This document shows, piece by piece, positions 1-7,676 of a DNA stretch of 37,329 nucleotides. The DNA lies in contig NZ_JAMQQG010000288.1 in NCBI RefSeq assembly GCF_023716925.1, positions 1-37,329 of the forward strand. Reading direction: 5' to 3'. Source of the stretch: Frankia sp. R82 (lineage in GTDB: Bacteria > Actinomycetota > Actinomycetes > Frankiales > Frankiaceae). The notes under the pieces are model-generated. The model saw only the letters and a program-made list of their open reading frames with translations, searched no databases and was not told the DNA's origin. Both the position numbers and the translations under genes were made by a program. How positions within the stretch are numbered: the stretch's first letter is position 1; each line of letters opens with the position of its first letter.

Positions 1-1231
1 GCCGGGCGGAGCCGGGGAGCTCGGCCAGCTCCGGCAGGGTGACACCACGGGCGGCGAGCAGGCCGCGCAGCAGTGGCAGGCCGGCCGTGGCCACTGGCCC
101 GGCGCCTCGGCGACCGCCCGCCGCCGGACGAGGGGTCGCCAGGGCCGGCACGACCTGGACCAGGCCGTCCGTGGTGCGGTGGAACACCCCGATCGCGTGG
201 ACCCGGCGCTGCCCCTGCGCATCCCGGCGCAGGTGCACGGCGGCATGCAGGGCCGCCGCAACATGGCTGTGCACGGCGGCCCGGGACAGCCCGGCGAGGG
301 CGGCCAGTGCCTCCAGTCGAGTTGGCAGCGAGGCGGTGTCGTTCGCATGCACCGTGCTCAGCCCACCCTCGTGCCCGGTGTTGAGGGCGACCAGCAGGTC
401 GAGCACCTCCGGGCCGCGAACCTCGCCGACGACGAGGCGGTCCGGGCGCATCCGCAGGGCCTGGCGGACCAGGTCCCGCTGGGTGATCTCCCCGGCACCC
501 TCGATGTTCGGCGGTCGGGCCTCCAGCCGCACCAGGCCGGGTCGGCGCACCACGAGTTCCGCGGTGTCCTCCACCACGACGATGCGCTCACCCGGGCGGA
601 CCGCGCCCAGCAGAGTAGCGAGCAGGGTGGTCTTGCCGGTGCCGGTGCCACCCGTCACGACGATCGCCAGGCGAGCGGTCAGGATCGCGTGCAGGACGGC
701 GGCCACGGCGGGGCTGATCGTGCCGGCGAGGAGTAGTTCGTCGAAGGTGAACGGATGCCGCCGAGGCCGGCGCAGCGACAGACAGGTGCCGCGCACGGCG
801 GTGGGCGCGAGCACGGCGTGCATGCGGGTGCCGTCCCGGAGCAGGACGTCGGCGAAGGGCATTGCCAGGTCCAGCCGCCGGCCCGCGGTTGCCGCCAGCC
901 GGATGGCGAGGCGCCGCACGGCCTCCTCGTCGGCGAAACTGACCGAGGTGCGCGTCAGCCGGCCGCGTCGTTCGACCCAGACCTCGTCCGGGGCGTTGAC
1001 CAGAACGTCGGTGACCTGCGGGTCGGTAAGGAACTCGTCCAGTGGACCGGCGCCGAGGCCGCCCCCGACTCCGCCGACGGGGCCGCCCCCGACCTCGATG
1101 CCGGCACCGACCTCGACCCTGCTGCCGACGCCGCGCGCCGCCACCCCACGGACCGCTGCGGCCGCAGCGGGTCGCCCGACCGGTTCGGCTGTTCGGCTGG
1201 GCTGGGCTGGCCTGCCGGGTTCGGGCGTCAA
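1..1231 (-). CDS. tadA: TadA/CpaF-type secretion ATPase, C-terminus cut by window edge
   Basis: Partial gene running off the left edge. Translation of the minus strand gives a type II/IV secretion ATPase of the TadA/CpaF (VirB11-like) branch. It shows an N-terminal domain reading DEFLTDPQVTDVLVNAPDEV, a P-loop GGTGTGKTT near 625-650, an acidic Walker B-like VVVEDTAEL, and the basic/His box region MRPDRLVVGEVRG followed by LNTGHEGGLSTVHAND. The reading ends inside the usual RGVTLPEL tail, so only a few residues are missing. Such ATPases power assembly of Tad/Flp pili or related secretion at the membrane. The first candidate start is a TTG at 1231 overlapping the TGA of the upstream ssd-like gene; a GTG at 1144 is an alternative. 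The overlap implies translational coupling. TadB/TadC would be expected further left. Family call is certain; start is not. Confidence 0.9.
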   Translation of the reverse strand, partial: MTPEPGRPAQPSRTAEPVGRPAAAAAVRGVAARGVGSRVEVGAGIEVGGGPVGGVGGGLGAGPLDEFLTDPQVTDVLVNAPDEVWVERRGRLTRTSVSFADEEAVRRLAIRLAATAGRRLDLAMPFADVLLRDGTRMHAVLAPTAVRGTCLSLRRPRRHPFTFDELLLAGTISPAVAAVLHAILTARLAIVVTGGTGTGKTTLLATLLGAVRPGERIVVVEDTAELVVRRPGLVRLEARPPNIEGAGEITQRDLVRQALRMRPDRLVVGEVRGPEVLDLLVALNTGHEGGLSTVHANDTASLPTRLEALAALAGLSRAAVHSHVAAALHAAVHLRRDAQGQRRVHAIGVFHRTTDGLVQVVPALATPRPAAGGRRGAGPVATAGLPLLRGLLAARGVTLPELAELPGSAR

Positions 1232-2409
1232 GGCCGGGCTCCCGAGCCGCTGCCCCCGACGGGACGGACGTCGAGCAGCCCCAGTTCGGCCAACAGACGA
1301 TCGTCGAACGGGTCGGGAGCAGCCAGGAGCACCCCGGCGACGGGCACCCCGAGGGCACGGCCGACCCGCTCCGGCGTGAGCGGCTTCGACGAACGGCGCG
1401 GCGCTGCCGGCGATGCCGATGCGCCTGACCGGGAAGCCTTCGACGGCGGTGTGTCGTCCAGGCGGACCACCGCGCGGACGTCGGTGCAGTGCCGGTCGAT
1501 CGTGGCGACGACCCGCTGGGCCGTCGCCACCGAGTGCGGGTTCGCCCGCAGCAGGACCAGGACCGTGCGGCAGGCGGTCACGGCGACGGTGGCTGCTGCG
1601 TCCAGCTGCCAGGGCAGGTCCACCACGGCCAGATCGGATGTGGCGTGGGCGGTGGACAACAGGTCCGTCATCGCAAGCGGCGAGAGCTCGGGGCCGGTCT
1701 GCTCGTCCCAGGTGATCACGGAAAGCTCGCCCCGGTGCTCCCCATCCGCCGACGGCGCCGCCGGGCTGCCGATGCCGGGATCACCCCCGCCTTCCCGGAC
1801 GGCGGGGACCAGGCGGGTGAAGCCGGGGCCGAGCCCGCCGCCCCGCGGATCGGCGTCAATGAGCATCGTGCGCCGGTCGTTGCGCAGCGCGGCCAGTGCG
1901 AGCGCCACCGACAACGTCGACGAGCCACTGCCACGCCGGCCGGCGACCACCCCGATCGTGGCGCAGGGAGCCCGGTCGGCATTGCCGAGTTCGGCGAAGG
2001 CCGCTGTGAGCCAGGCCGCCGCCGCGGGCAGAAAGATCACATGGTCGGCGCCGAGGCCGGAGCCGTACGACCACACCCGATGATCCGTGGCCTCATCCCC
2101 GACGAGTACCAGCCGCGGTCGTGGCGGTAGGCCGGCGGCCAGGCACGCGGCGGCCCGGTCCATACCCACGACGACGATGGGCGCGGTCACCCAACCGCGG
2201 CGCACGGCGGACGGCTCAACGGCGACGGTGGGCGACACCCCGGCCGCCTCGGTCAGCCGGAGCAGGTCGTCCAGCAGCTCCGACCGGTCGGTCACGAGCA
2301 GCGGCCGGTGGAGCTGCTCGTCCGCACCGACGCCGGACGGCGGGGCGCCCGATGGCGGCGGCGGCACTCCGATCGGCGGGGCGGTGGGCGGGGGCAGCGC
2401 GGGGGACAT
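1228..2409 (-). CDS. ssd: CpaE/Ssd-like ParA-fold protein (septum-site/Tad locus)
   Basis: About 393 residues. The N-terminal third is a poorly conserved pseudo-receiver-like region. The C-terminal half is a MinD/ParA-type fold beginning TIGVVAGRRGSGSSTLSVAL and followed by LIDADPRGGGLG. It matches the actinobacterial Ssd/CpaE family (M. tuberculosis Rv3660c), encoded next to tadA and linked in the literature to pilus localisation and septum control. The P-loop reads GRRGSGSST: both lysines of the deviant Walker A (KGGxGKT) are absent. I believe this is frequent in the family, but ATP hydrolysis is doubtful. Start chosen at ATG 2409, which has GAGG five bases upstream. An in-frame ATG at 2460 would add 17 residues and run close to the palindrome at 2464-2496. 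Confidence 0.85.
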   Translation of the reverse strand: MSPALPPPTAPPIGVPPPPSGAPPSGVGADEQLHRPLLVTDRSELLDDLLRLTEAAGVSPTVAVEPSAVRRGWVTAPIVVVGMDRAAACLAAGLPPRPRLVLVGDEATDHRVWSYGSGLGADHVIFLPAAAAWLTAAFAELGNADRAPCATIGVVAGRRGSGSSTLSVALALAALRNDRRTMLIDADPRGGGLGPGFTRLVPAVREGGGDPGIGSPAAPSADGEHRGELSVITWDEQTGPELSPLAMTDLLSTAHATSDLAVVDLPWQLDAAATVAVTACRTVLVLLRANPHSVATAQRVVATIDRHCTDVRAVVRLDDTPPSKASRSGASASPAAPRRSSKPLTPERVGRALGVPVAGVLLAAPDPFDDRLLAELGLLDVRPVGGSGSGARP

Positions 2410-2463
2410 GGCGCCTCGATTCCCGGTCGGGTGGAAGCGGACCGGACCACCATGCGCCATCCG

Positions 2464-2496
2464 GTGCCCTGTGGATGACGGTCATCCACAGGGCAC
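2464..2496. repeat. Perfect 16-bp-arm inverted repeat with one-base centre
   Basis: Arms 2464-2479 and 2481-2496 are exact reverse complements around a single G at 2480. Each half contains TCATCCACA, one mismatch from the DnaA box TTATCCACA. It lies in the gap between the Fic-like gene stop (2532) and the ssd start. It could be a terminator for the Fic-like gene, although a one-base loop and no T-tract are unusual, or a dimer-binding operator for ssd-tadA. Confidence 0.85.
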
Positions 2497-2531
2497 ACCG
2501 TCGACTACCGTCTGCGGGTTGGTCGCCGGAC

Positions 2532-3491
2532 TCAGGCGCGGGCGAGCGCCTCGCACACCGCCAGCGACTCGCGGGCGGCCAGCTCCAACGCCCGGGTGCA
2601 GTGCAGCAGCCAGGCGATCACCCCGTCGGCACCGCCGTGCACGTAGGCATCGGCCGCGGCGCGGTAGTCAAGTACGGGCGTGTCCGAGGCGTCGGCGTCC
2701 TGGGTGGTCTGGCCCGACCGGGGGGTGCCGGCTTCGAGGTGCCCCACGTCCGTCGCGGTGAGGGCCTTGGGGTCGAGCCCGCGGCCGATCAGCACGAGTC
2801 GGGCGGCCGCCCGGGCGAGCACACCGTCCAGAGCGCCGAACGGACGCAGCGCGAGCAGCTCACCGTGCACGACGCCGGCCACCACGATGGCCGGCGCGGT
2901 GGTCGGCGCGACCAGCAGTCGGGTCAGGCCGTCGAGGCGGACCGCAGCCTCCATGGAGCTCGGCGGCGGGCCCAGCCCCAGCGGGTCCAGCGGTGCGGGG
3001 CCGCCCGCGTCCGGCCGCGGCCGTCCGAGCCGCTCGTCGGGCAGGACACCGCGCCCGAGCAGGACGTGCATGCGGGCCAGCGCCTGCCGGGGGGCCCGCT
3101 CCCAGGCAGGCGTGAGAACGCCGAGCTCGCCGTAGAGCCGCACCGTCCCCAGCACGACGGACAGATCGGGCCGAGCCGCGAGGTCGGCCGGTGCCGCGAT
3201 GCCGGCGGCCCCGTCGCGGTCAGGGAGCGGGTCGGTGTCGTGGAGCCGTCGGCGCAGGGCGTCGAGGTCGATGTCGTGGCCCTCGAGGCTGGCGCAGGCC
3301 CGGGCGGCGCGCAGGGAGGCCTCGGTGGTGACCTCGGCGCTCTGGCGGCGCAGGATGCGGTGTCGCAGCAGTGTGTCGACCGCCGCGCGGGCGGAGTCCG
3401 CGGCCTGGCGTACCCCGGGCAGGGCGGCGACGCGGGCCAGCGGATCATCGGTGAGCACTGGTCCGGACGGGCGGGGGTTCACGGTGGGCAC
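2532..3491 (-). CDS. Fic-fold protein with degenerate catalytic motif
   Basis: 319 residues, no signal peptide or membrane segment. Residues 215-240 (LRPFGALDGVLARAAARLVL) align with the Fic signature HPFxDGNGRxxR. The catalytic His is Arg216, the acidic residue is Ala220, Asn is Asp222, the first Arg is Val224, and only Arg227 is kept. Residues 66-71 (CASLEG) resemble the (S/T)xxxE(G/N) inhibitory helix of class II Fic proteins. Actinobacterial relatives beside ssd/tadA are usually labelled 'oxidoreductase' or hypothetical; nothing here shows a Rossmann fold. AMP transfer by the normal mechanism looks impossible, so a binding or structural role is more likely. The start ATG at 3491 gives the longest frame with no clear ribosome site. 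It is the first gene of the minus-strand cluster leading into ssd and tadA. Confidence 0.7.
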   Translation of the reverse strand: MPTVNPRPSGPVLTDDPLARVAALPGVRQAADSARAAVDTLLRHRILRRQSAEVTTEASLRAARACASLEGHDIDLDALRRRLHDTDPLPDRDGAAGIAAPADLAARPDLSVVLGTVRLYGELGVLTPAWERAPRQALARMHVLLGRGVLPDERLGRPRPDAGGPAPLDPLGLGPPPSSMEAAVRLDGLTRLLVAPTTAPAIVVAGVVHGELLALRPFGALDGVLARAAARLVLIGRGLDPKALTATDVGHLEAGTPRSGQTTQDADASDTPVLDYRAAADAYVHGGADGVIAWLLHCTRALELAARESLAVCEALARA

Positions 3492-3682
3492 GTTACCGGC
3501 ATGGGCCAGCCGAAGCAGGTGGTCATGCGCAGGTCGGCGGGGTCACAGGACCACGGCCGCGTCGTTTGGCCCCGGCCACCGCCCTGGCCGGGCAGACTGC
3601 GCTGGAGGGGCTGCTCGGCCGTGGACCCGGACCGTTCAAGTGGCGCGACCGCAGGCAGCGTGGGTGTGAGGGAGGACCAAGG

Positions 3683-4210
3683 GTGTCGTCGACTAGTGCC
3701 GGGAAGGCCCGCGATGGCCGGGAGCCGTCGTTGGGCGAGCTGGTGGCACTGGCCACCCGGGACGTCTCACTGCTCGTTCGTCAGGAGATCGACCTGGCCA
3801 AGGCCGAACTCACCCGGCAGGCCACCTCGGCTGCGCTGGGAATCGGTGCCCTGGCAGTGGCCGGCGGGCTCGGGCTGTGCGCGCTGATCGCCGTGACGAT
3901 CTTCCTGGGTGAGCTGTTCACCTGGGCCGGCCTGGAACGTTACTGGTCCTACCTGATCACCGCTGGGCTGTATCTGGTCGTTGCGGGCATCCTCGCGTTG
4001 TTCGCGGTGACCAGGTTCCGCAAGCTGTCCCCGCCCGAACGGACCATCCAGACCGTCAAGGACGACATCGCATGGCTGCGTCGGCCCACCGGCGCGCCGA
4101 AGCCCGCAGGTCCCCCGACCGCCCCGGCCTCATGGTCGGGGGACCGGGCTCCCCAACCGGGCGCCGATCATCCCGTTCCGGGCCAGCCCGCCGTGCTGGA
4201 CGGCCGGTAG
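3683..4210 (+). CDS. Actinobacterial holin-family membrane protein
   Basis: 175 residues from GTG 3683, which has GGGAGGA about seven bases upstream; a longer in-frame reading from 3566 lacks a ribosome site. After a basic N-terminus comes EPSLGELVALATRDVSLLVRQEIDLAKAEL, typical of the actinobacterial holin-X/DUF1469 family. Two membrane spans follow (about residues 49-80 and 97-120), then a Pro/Ala-rich cytoplasmic tail. The family is named for similarity to phage holins but is chromosomal, and its role is unknown. The equivalent M. tuberculosis gene (Rv3669) sits in the same place next to ephE. It lies 50 bases before the hydrolase gene on the same strand, so co-transcription is likely. Confidence 0.8.
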   Translation: MSSTSAGKARDGREPSLGELVALATRDVSLLVRQEIDLAKAELTRQATSAALGIGALAVAGGLGLCALIAVTIFLGELFTWAGLERYWSYLITAGLYLVVAGILALFAVTRFRKLSPPERTIQTVKDDIAWLRRPTGAPKPAGPPTAPASWSGDRAPQPGADHPVPGQPAVLDGR

Positions 4211-4260
4211 CCATCCGGTAGCCGTTCGGTCCGGCCGCTGATCTGCCATCCTGGCAGGCG

Positions 4261-5175
4261 ATGGAGGACAGCGTTCCAGAGCCAGCCAGTGTCCTGATCG
4301 ACGGGCCGTGGCAGCACCGAGACGTGTCCGCCAACGGGACGCGCCTGCACATCGCCGAGCAGGGCCGCGGCCCGCTGGTCCTGCTCCTGCACGGTTTTCC
4401 GCAGTTCTGGTGGTCCTGGCGGCATCAGCTGGCGGCGCTGGCCGACGCGGGTTACCGGGCCGTCGCCCCCGATCTGCGCGGCTACGGCGCAAGCGACAAA
4501 CCGCCCCGCGGCTACGACGCGTTCACCCTGGCCGACGACGTGGCCGGGCTGATCCGCGCCCTCGGGGAACGCGACGCGGCCGTCGTCGGCCATGACTGGG
4601 GCGGCCTGCTCGGCTGGACGCTGGCGGCCCGCCATCCGGGCGCCGTACGTCGCCTGGCGGTGCTCGCCATGGCCCATCCGTTGCGGCTGCGGCACGAGAT
4701 CGCGGCCGACCCCCGCGGGCAGGGCGCGGCCAGCCGGCACCTGTTCGGCTACCAGCTGCCCTGGCGACCAGAACGGATGCTCGTCGCCGACGACGCCGCC
4801 CACGTGGCAATGCTGCTGCGGGCCTGGGGCGGCCCGGGTTACCCGGCTGTCGAGGCCGAACAGCGCTATCGCTCGGCGATGCGCATCCCCGGGGTCGCCC
4901 ACAGCGCGCTGGAGTACCACCGCTGGGTGTTCCGCTCGATGTTCCGACCGGACGGCGCACGGTTCACCGCCGCCCTGCGCCACTCGTCGCGGATCGACAC
5001 CCTGCAGATCCACGGCGCACTGGACCGCGCCCAGCTGCCGACGACCGCCCAGGGCTCCGGACGTTACGTCAGCGGTACCTACACCTGGCGCCTGTACGAC
5101 GACGTGGGGCACTTCCCGCACGAGGAGGCGCCGGTGATGGTCAATGCCGAGTTGCTGCGCTGGCTGGACACCTGA
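4261..5175 (+). CDS. ephE: Alpha/beta-hydrolase, epoxide hydrolase-like (EphE type)
   Basis: 304 residues. Motifs in order: oxyanion-hole HGFPQFWWSW near residue 42, the strand APDLRGYGASDKP, the nucleophile elbow VGHDWGG with Asp as nucleophile (epoxide hydrolase/haloalkane dehalogenase pattern), a cap domain with several Tyr residues, and a C-terminal catalytic His in DVGHFPHEEAP. Asp as nucleophile plus cap tyrosines points to epoxide hydrolysis through an alkyl-enzyme ester; the substrate cannot be read. Position between the holin-like gene and marP matches Rv3670 (ephE) of M. tuberculosis. ATG start at 4261, 50 bases after the holin-like gene; no strong ribosome site seen. Confidence 0.85.
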   Translation: MEDSVPEPASVLIDGPWQHRDVSANGTRLHIAEQGRGPLVLLLHGFPQFWWSWRHQLAALADAGYRAVAPDLRGYGASDKPPRGYDAFTLADDVAGLIRALGERDAAVVGHDWGGLLGWTLAARHPGAVRRLAVLAMAHPLRLRHEIAADPRGQGAASRHLFGYQLPWRPERMLVADDAAHVAMLLRAWGGPGYPAVEAEQRYRSAMRIPGVAHSALEYHRWVFRSMFRPDGARFTAALRHSSRIDTLQIHGALDRAQLPTTAQGSGRYVSGTYTWRLYDDVGHFPHEEAPVMVNAELLRWLDT

Positions 5176-5230
5176 GCGCCGCCACAGCACCGCCAGCCGT
5201 CCCCGCCAGCCGTCCCGGCCCGGCCCTTCG

Positions 5231-5270
5231 GTCAGGCACCGGGTTTCGGGCAGGCACCGGGTTGCGGTCA
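5231..5270. repeat. Short tandem direct repeat after marP
   Basis: Two near-identical copies of about 18-19 bases sharing CAGGCACCGGGTT, plus the start of a third at the marP stop. Read on minus, the unit repeats the last marP codons with their stop, so this looks like small duplications of the marP 3' end. Confidence 0.6.
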
Positions 5271-6452
5271 GGCACAGCCCTGGGTGCTGACGGGGGTGGA
5301 GGCGACGCTGCCCGCGGTCGCGGCCGAGGCGACCTCGGTGGCGCTGAGCACATAGCCGGTGTCGGAGTCGCCGATGGCGGCGGCGAAGACCACGCCGAGC
5401 ACCGATCCGTCCGGTGCCAGCAGCGGACCACCGGAGTTGCCGGGCAGGACCTGACCACGCACCGAGTAGATGTCGCGCACCACCGAGCCGTGCTCGTAGA
5501 TGTTCGCCGCCCGGGCCCGCTGGTGCACCCGGACGCGCGCCGCGACCGTCGTGTACGGACCGTCCTGTGGATAGCCGGCGATCACTGCGGGATCCTCCGC
5601 GTCCGCCGTCGGTGAGGTGCGCAACCGCAGCGGGGAACGGGCCAGGTCGGGCACGCTCAGCACCGCGATGTCACGGTCGGGATCGAACAGGACGACCTGC
5701 GCGGGCAGCACGCCACCGGCCAGCACGATCGTGGGTTGGCGCACCCCGGCGACCACATGGGCGTTGGTCATCACCCGTTGCGGGGCGACCACGAAACCGG
5801 ATCCCTCGACCCGCTCGTTGCAGGAGCGGGCCACCCCGCGGATCTTGACGATGCTGGCCGCCGCGTTCTGCACGCCGGGCGCGAGCGTCGTCGCCGGGTC
5901 CGGCGGGGACGCGGAGATGATCCGTCCACCGCGCAGACCCGAGAAGACCTCGGGGAAGCCCTTGCTGTCGGCGAGCTGGCGCAGATCCGCGAACGTCTGG
6001 CGGGCCTCGCCCGGCATCTCGCCGTCGACCGCGGCGAGCACCCGGGAGTTCTGCACCGAGCGGGCGAGTGAGGTGAACGGCGAGCGCGCCACGGCCGTGG
6101 CGAGCAGCCAGGCGACCAGCAGCACGGACAGGCCGGACAGGACCGCCCCGGCGGCGGCGTCCACGGTTCGGCCGGGGCGCCAGGTCAGCCGGTCACGCAG
6201 CGCGGCACCGAGCGCGGTACCGGCGATCTGCCCGGCCATGGCGAGCCCGAGCACCACCAGCATGCCGATCAGCGCGCCGTGCTCCTGCTGACCGATCGCC
6301 TCGGTGAACGGCTTTGCGATCTTCGCGCCGAGCACGCCCCCGCCGAGAAAGCCGACGAACGACAGCAGACCGACGAGGAAGCCCTGGCGATAGCCGGAGA
6401 TCGCGAACAGGAGGACGAGCAGCAGCAGGACGAGGTCGAGCAGGTTGGGCAC
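5268..6452 (-). CDS. marP: MarP-type membrane serine protease (CvpA + trypsin-like)
   Basis: 394 residues. Residues 1-125 form a CvpA/colicin-V-like domain with about four membrane spans. Residues 195-390 form an extracytoplasmic trypsin-like protease with His232 (TNAHVVAG), Asp261 (DRDIAVLSV) and Ser340 (LPGNSGGPLL). Cys211 and Cys393, the penultimate residue, match the disulfide pair described for M. tuberculosis MarP (Rv3671c), which controls its activity. MarP protects mycobacteria from acid and oxidative stress and processes a cell-wall hydrolase; the same role here is inferred. GTG start at 6452 with GGGGGAG five bases upstream. It lies 19 bases downstream of the cupredoxin gene, so it is probably the last gene of the nth-nudix-cupredoxin-marP operon. 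Confidence 0.93.
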   Translation of the reverse strand: MPNLLDLVLLLLVLLFAISGYRQGFLVGLLSFVGFLGGGVLGAKIAKPFTEAIGQQEHGALIGMLVVLGLAMAGQIAGTALGAALRDRLTWRPGRTVDAAAGAVLSGLSVLLVAWLLATAVARSPFTSLARSVQNSRVLAAVDGEMPGEARQTFADLRQLADSKGFPEVFSGLRGGRIISASPPDPATTLAPGVQNAAASIVKIRGVARSCNERVEGSGFVVAPQRVMTNAHVVAGVRQPTIVLAGGVLPAQVVLFDPDRDIAVLSVPDLARSPLRLRTSPTADAEDPAVIAGYPQDGPYTTVAARVRVHQRARAANIYEHGSVVRDIYSVRGQVLPGNSGGPLLAPDGSVLGVVFAAAIGDSDTGYVLSATEVASAATAGSVASTPVSTQGCA

Positions 6453-6471
6453 GCGGCTCCCCCGGCCCGGC

Positions 6472-6987
6472 TCAGGTGATCTTCAGTGTTGCCGTCATGT
6501 TGGCATGGATCGTACAGACGATCTGATAATCCCCCGGCTGGGTCACCGTGAAGGTGACGCTCTGTGAGCTTCCGGCCGACACGATCCGCGTGTGCGCGTC
6601 CGGAATGCGCGGGATGACGAAGTTATGCGGTGCCGATCCGGTGGGGACGGAGAAGTCCACCCGGATCGTCCCCGGCTTCGCCACCAGCTCGCTGGCGGAG
6701 AAGGTCATGGACGGCAGGCCCGACACCGCGAACACCTGAACGCCGTCGGCGCCCTGCCGCGCGGCGAGCGTCGGCCCGTCGGCCGGACTCGGCCCGCCCT
6801 CCCCGCCGCAGCCGACGACACCGAGCGCCGCGACCAGCACCAGGGCCAGCAGCGCCGGCAGCCGCCGCCACGCCGGCCGCGTCGACCGCGGGGGGAACAC
6901 AGCCCGAACGGAGGGCACGGCGGCCTGGACGGGCGGTGCGGCCTGGACGGGCGGTGCGGCCTGGGCAACATGCGGGCAGGACGTCAA
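6472..6987 (-). CDS. Cupredoxin-domain lipoprotein, amicyanin-like copper site
   Basis: About 171 residues if it starts at the TTG 6987 overlapping the nudix TGA; GTG codons at 6918 and 6900 are alternatives that leave a cleaner signal peptide. A hydrophobic segment (LPALLALVLVAALG) ends at GVVGC, a lipobox-like site. The last 90 residues are a cupredoxin fold with copper ligands readable as His in SAPHNF and Cys-x2-His-x2-Met in CTIHANM, the amicyanin spacing. The mature protein is probably membrane-anchored and faces outward, carrying electrons or copper. The N-terminal Pro/Ala stretch contains two exact copies of QAAPPV. M. tuberculosis has a thioredoxin-like gene between nudix and nth in this region, so the redox partner differs. 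A long reading that joins this gene to upstream sequence is an artefact of the overlapping frame. Confidence 0.8.
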   Translation of the reverse strand: MTSCPHVAQAAPPVQAAPPVQAAVPSVRAVFPPRSTRPAWRRLPALLALVLVAALGVVGCGGEGGPSPADGPTLAARQGADGVQVFAVSGLPSMTFSASELVAKPGTIRVDFSVPTGSAPHNFVIPRIPDAHTRIVSAGSSQSVTFTVTQPGDYQIVCTIHANMTATLKIT

Positions 6988-7676
6988 GTCGGGTCTCTTT
7001 CGGGTCGGACCGGGTCGAGGACGTCCGCCGGGTCGGCGCCGCGCGGCGGGAAGGGGACGTCGACGGTCTCGGCGGGGGTCCACGGGTGTTCCCAGCCCCC
7101 GAGGTTGAGCAGAACGTCGAGGATGCCTGCGGTGAACCCCCAGACCAGCAGGCCGTGCACCCGGAACGCCGGTGTGGTCCGCCCGCTGGGCGTGCGCACG
7201 TGCAGCCGGTTCGCCGGGTCGGCGAGCTCCGTCAGCGGCACCCGGGAGACGAAGGACGTCTCGGCCAGATCGACCGGCGCCACCTCGCACGGGGTATGCC
7301 ACCAGGCGATGGTGATCGACACCAGATAGTGGCTCGCCCACAGGTAGTGCGGCGAGGTGGTGGTGAGCACCTGCACACCCGCCGGGTCGACGCCGACCTC
7401 CTCGGTGGCCTCGCGCAGCGCGGTCTCGGCCCGGCTGGCATCGGTCTCGTCCACCGCGCCCCCGGGGAACGCCGGCTGGCTGGCATGTCGACGCAGCCCG
7501 GCGGACCGTTCGATCAGCAGTACGTCGGGGCCCTGTGGCCCCTCGCCGAACAGCACGAGCACGGCCGCCGGGCGAGCTCCGGCCGCCTGCTGCTCGCGCC
7601 AGCTGAGCTCGCTGCGCCGCAGCGCCTCGTCCGCGCCGGCGGCGACAGCGAGCAGCCAGTCCGGCACGTGGGTCAT
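6984..7676 (-). CDS. Nudix hydrolase, CoA pyrophosphatase type
   Basis: 230 residues. The nudix box [20 protein letters not shown](EEVGV) is complete with the REATEE core. It is preceded by [20 protein letters not shown], which matches the extra CoA-binding motif (LLxxRS...LxxHxGQxxFPGG) of the NudL/CoAse subgroup. The predicted reaction is cleavage of CoA or acyl-CoA to phosphopantetheine and 3',5'-ADP. ATG 7676 overlaps the nth stop by four bases, and the gene's own TGA overlaps the likely cupredoxin TTG, giving tight translational coupling. Equivalent to Rv3672c beside marP in M. tuberculosis. Confidence 0.9.
   Translation of the reverse strand: MTHVPDWLLAVAAGADEALRRSELSWREQQAAGARPAAVLVLFGEGPQGPDVLLIERSAGLRRHASQPAFPGGAVDETDASRAETALREATEEVGVDPAGVQVLTTTSPHYLWASHYLVSITIAWWHTPCEVAPVDLAETSFVSRVPLTELADPANRLHVRTPSGRTTPAFRVHGLLVWGFTAGILDVLLNLGGWEHPWTPAETVDVPFPPRGADPADVLDPVRPERDPT

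Noticed and set aside
39-2083. Long plus-strand readings of about 440 codons across the tadA/ssd region
   Set aside because: They are antisense to two clearly conserved genes and consist of Arg/Pro/Ala-rich sequence with no motif, the usual effect of high GC at third positions.
2121-3887. 588-codon plus-strand reading
   Set aside because: Antisense to the Fic-like gene and out of frame with the holin-family gene; no family features.
3683-4210. Prophage lysis gene
   Set aside because: The holin-family protein sits in conserved chromosomal context beside ephE, with no other phage genes.
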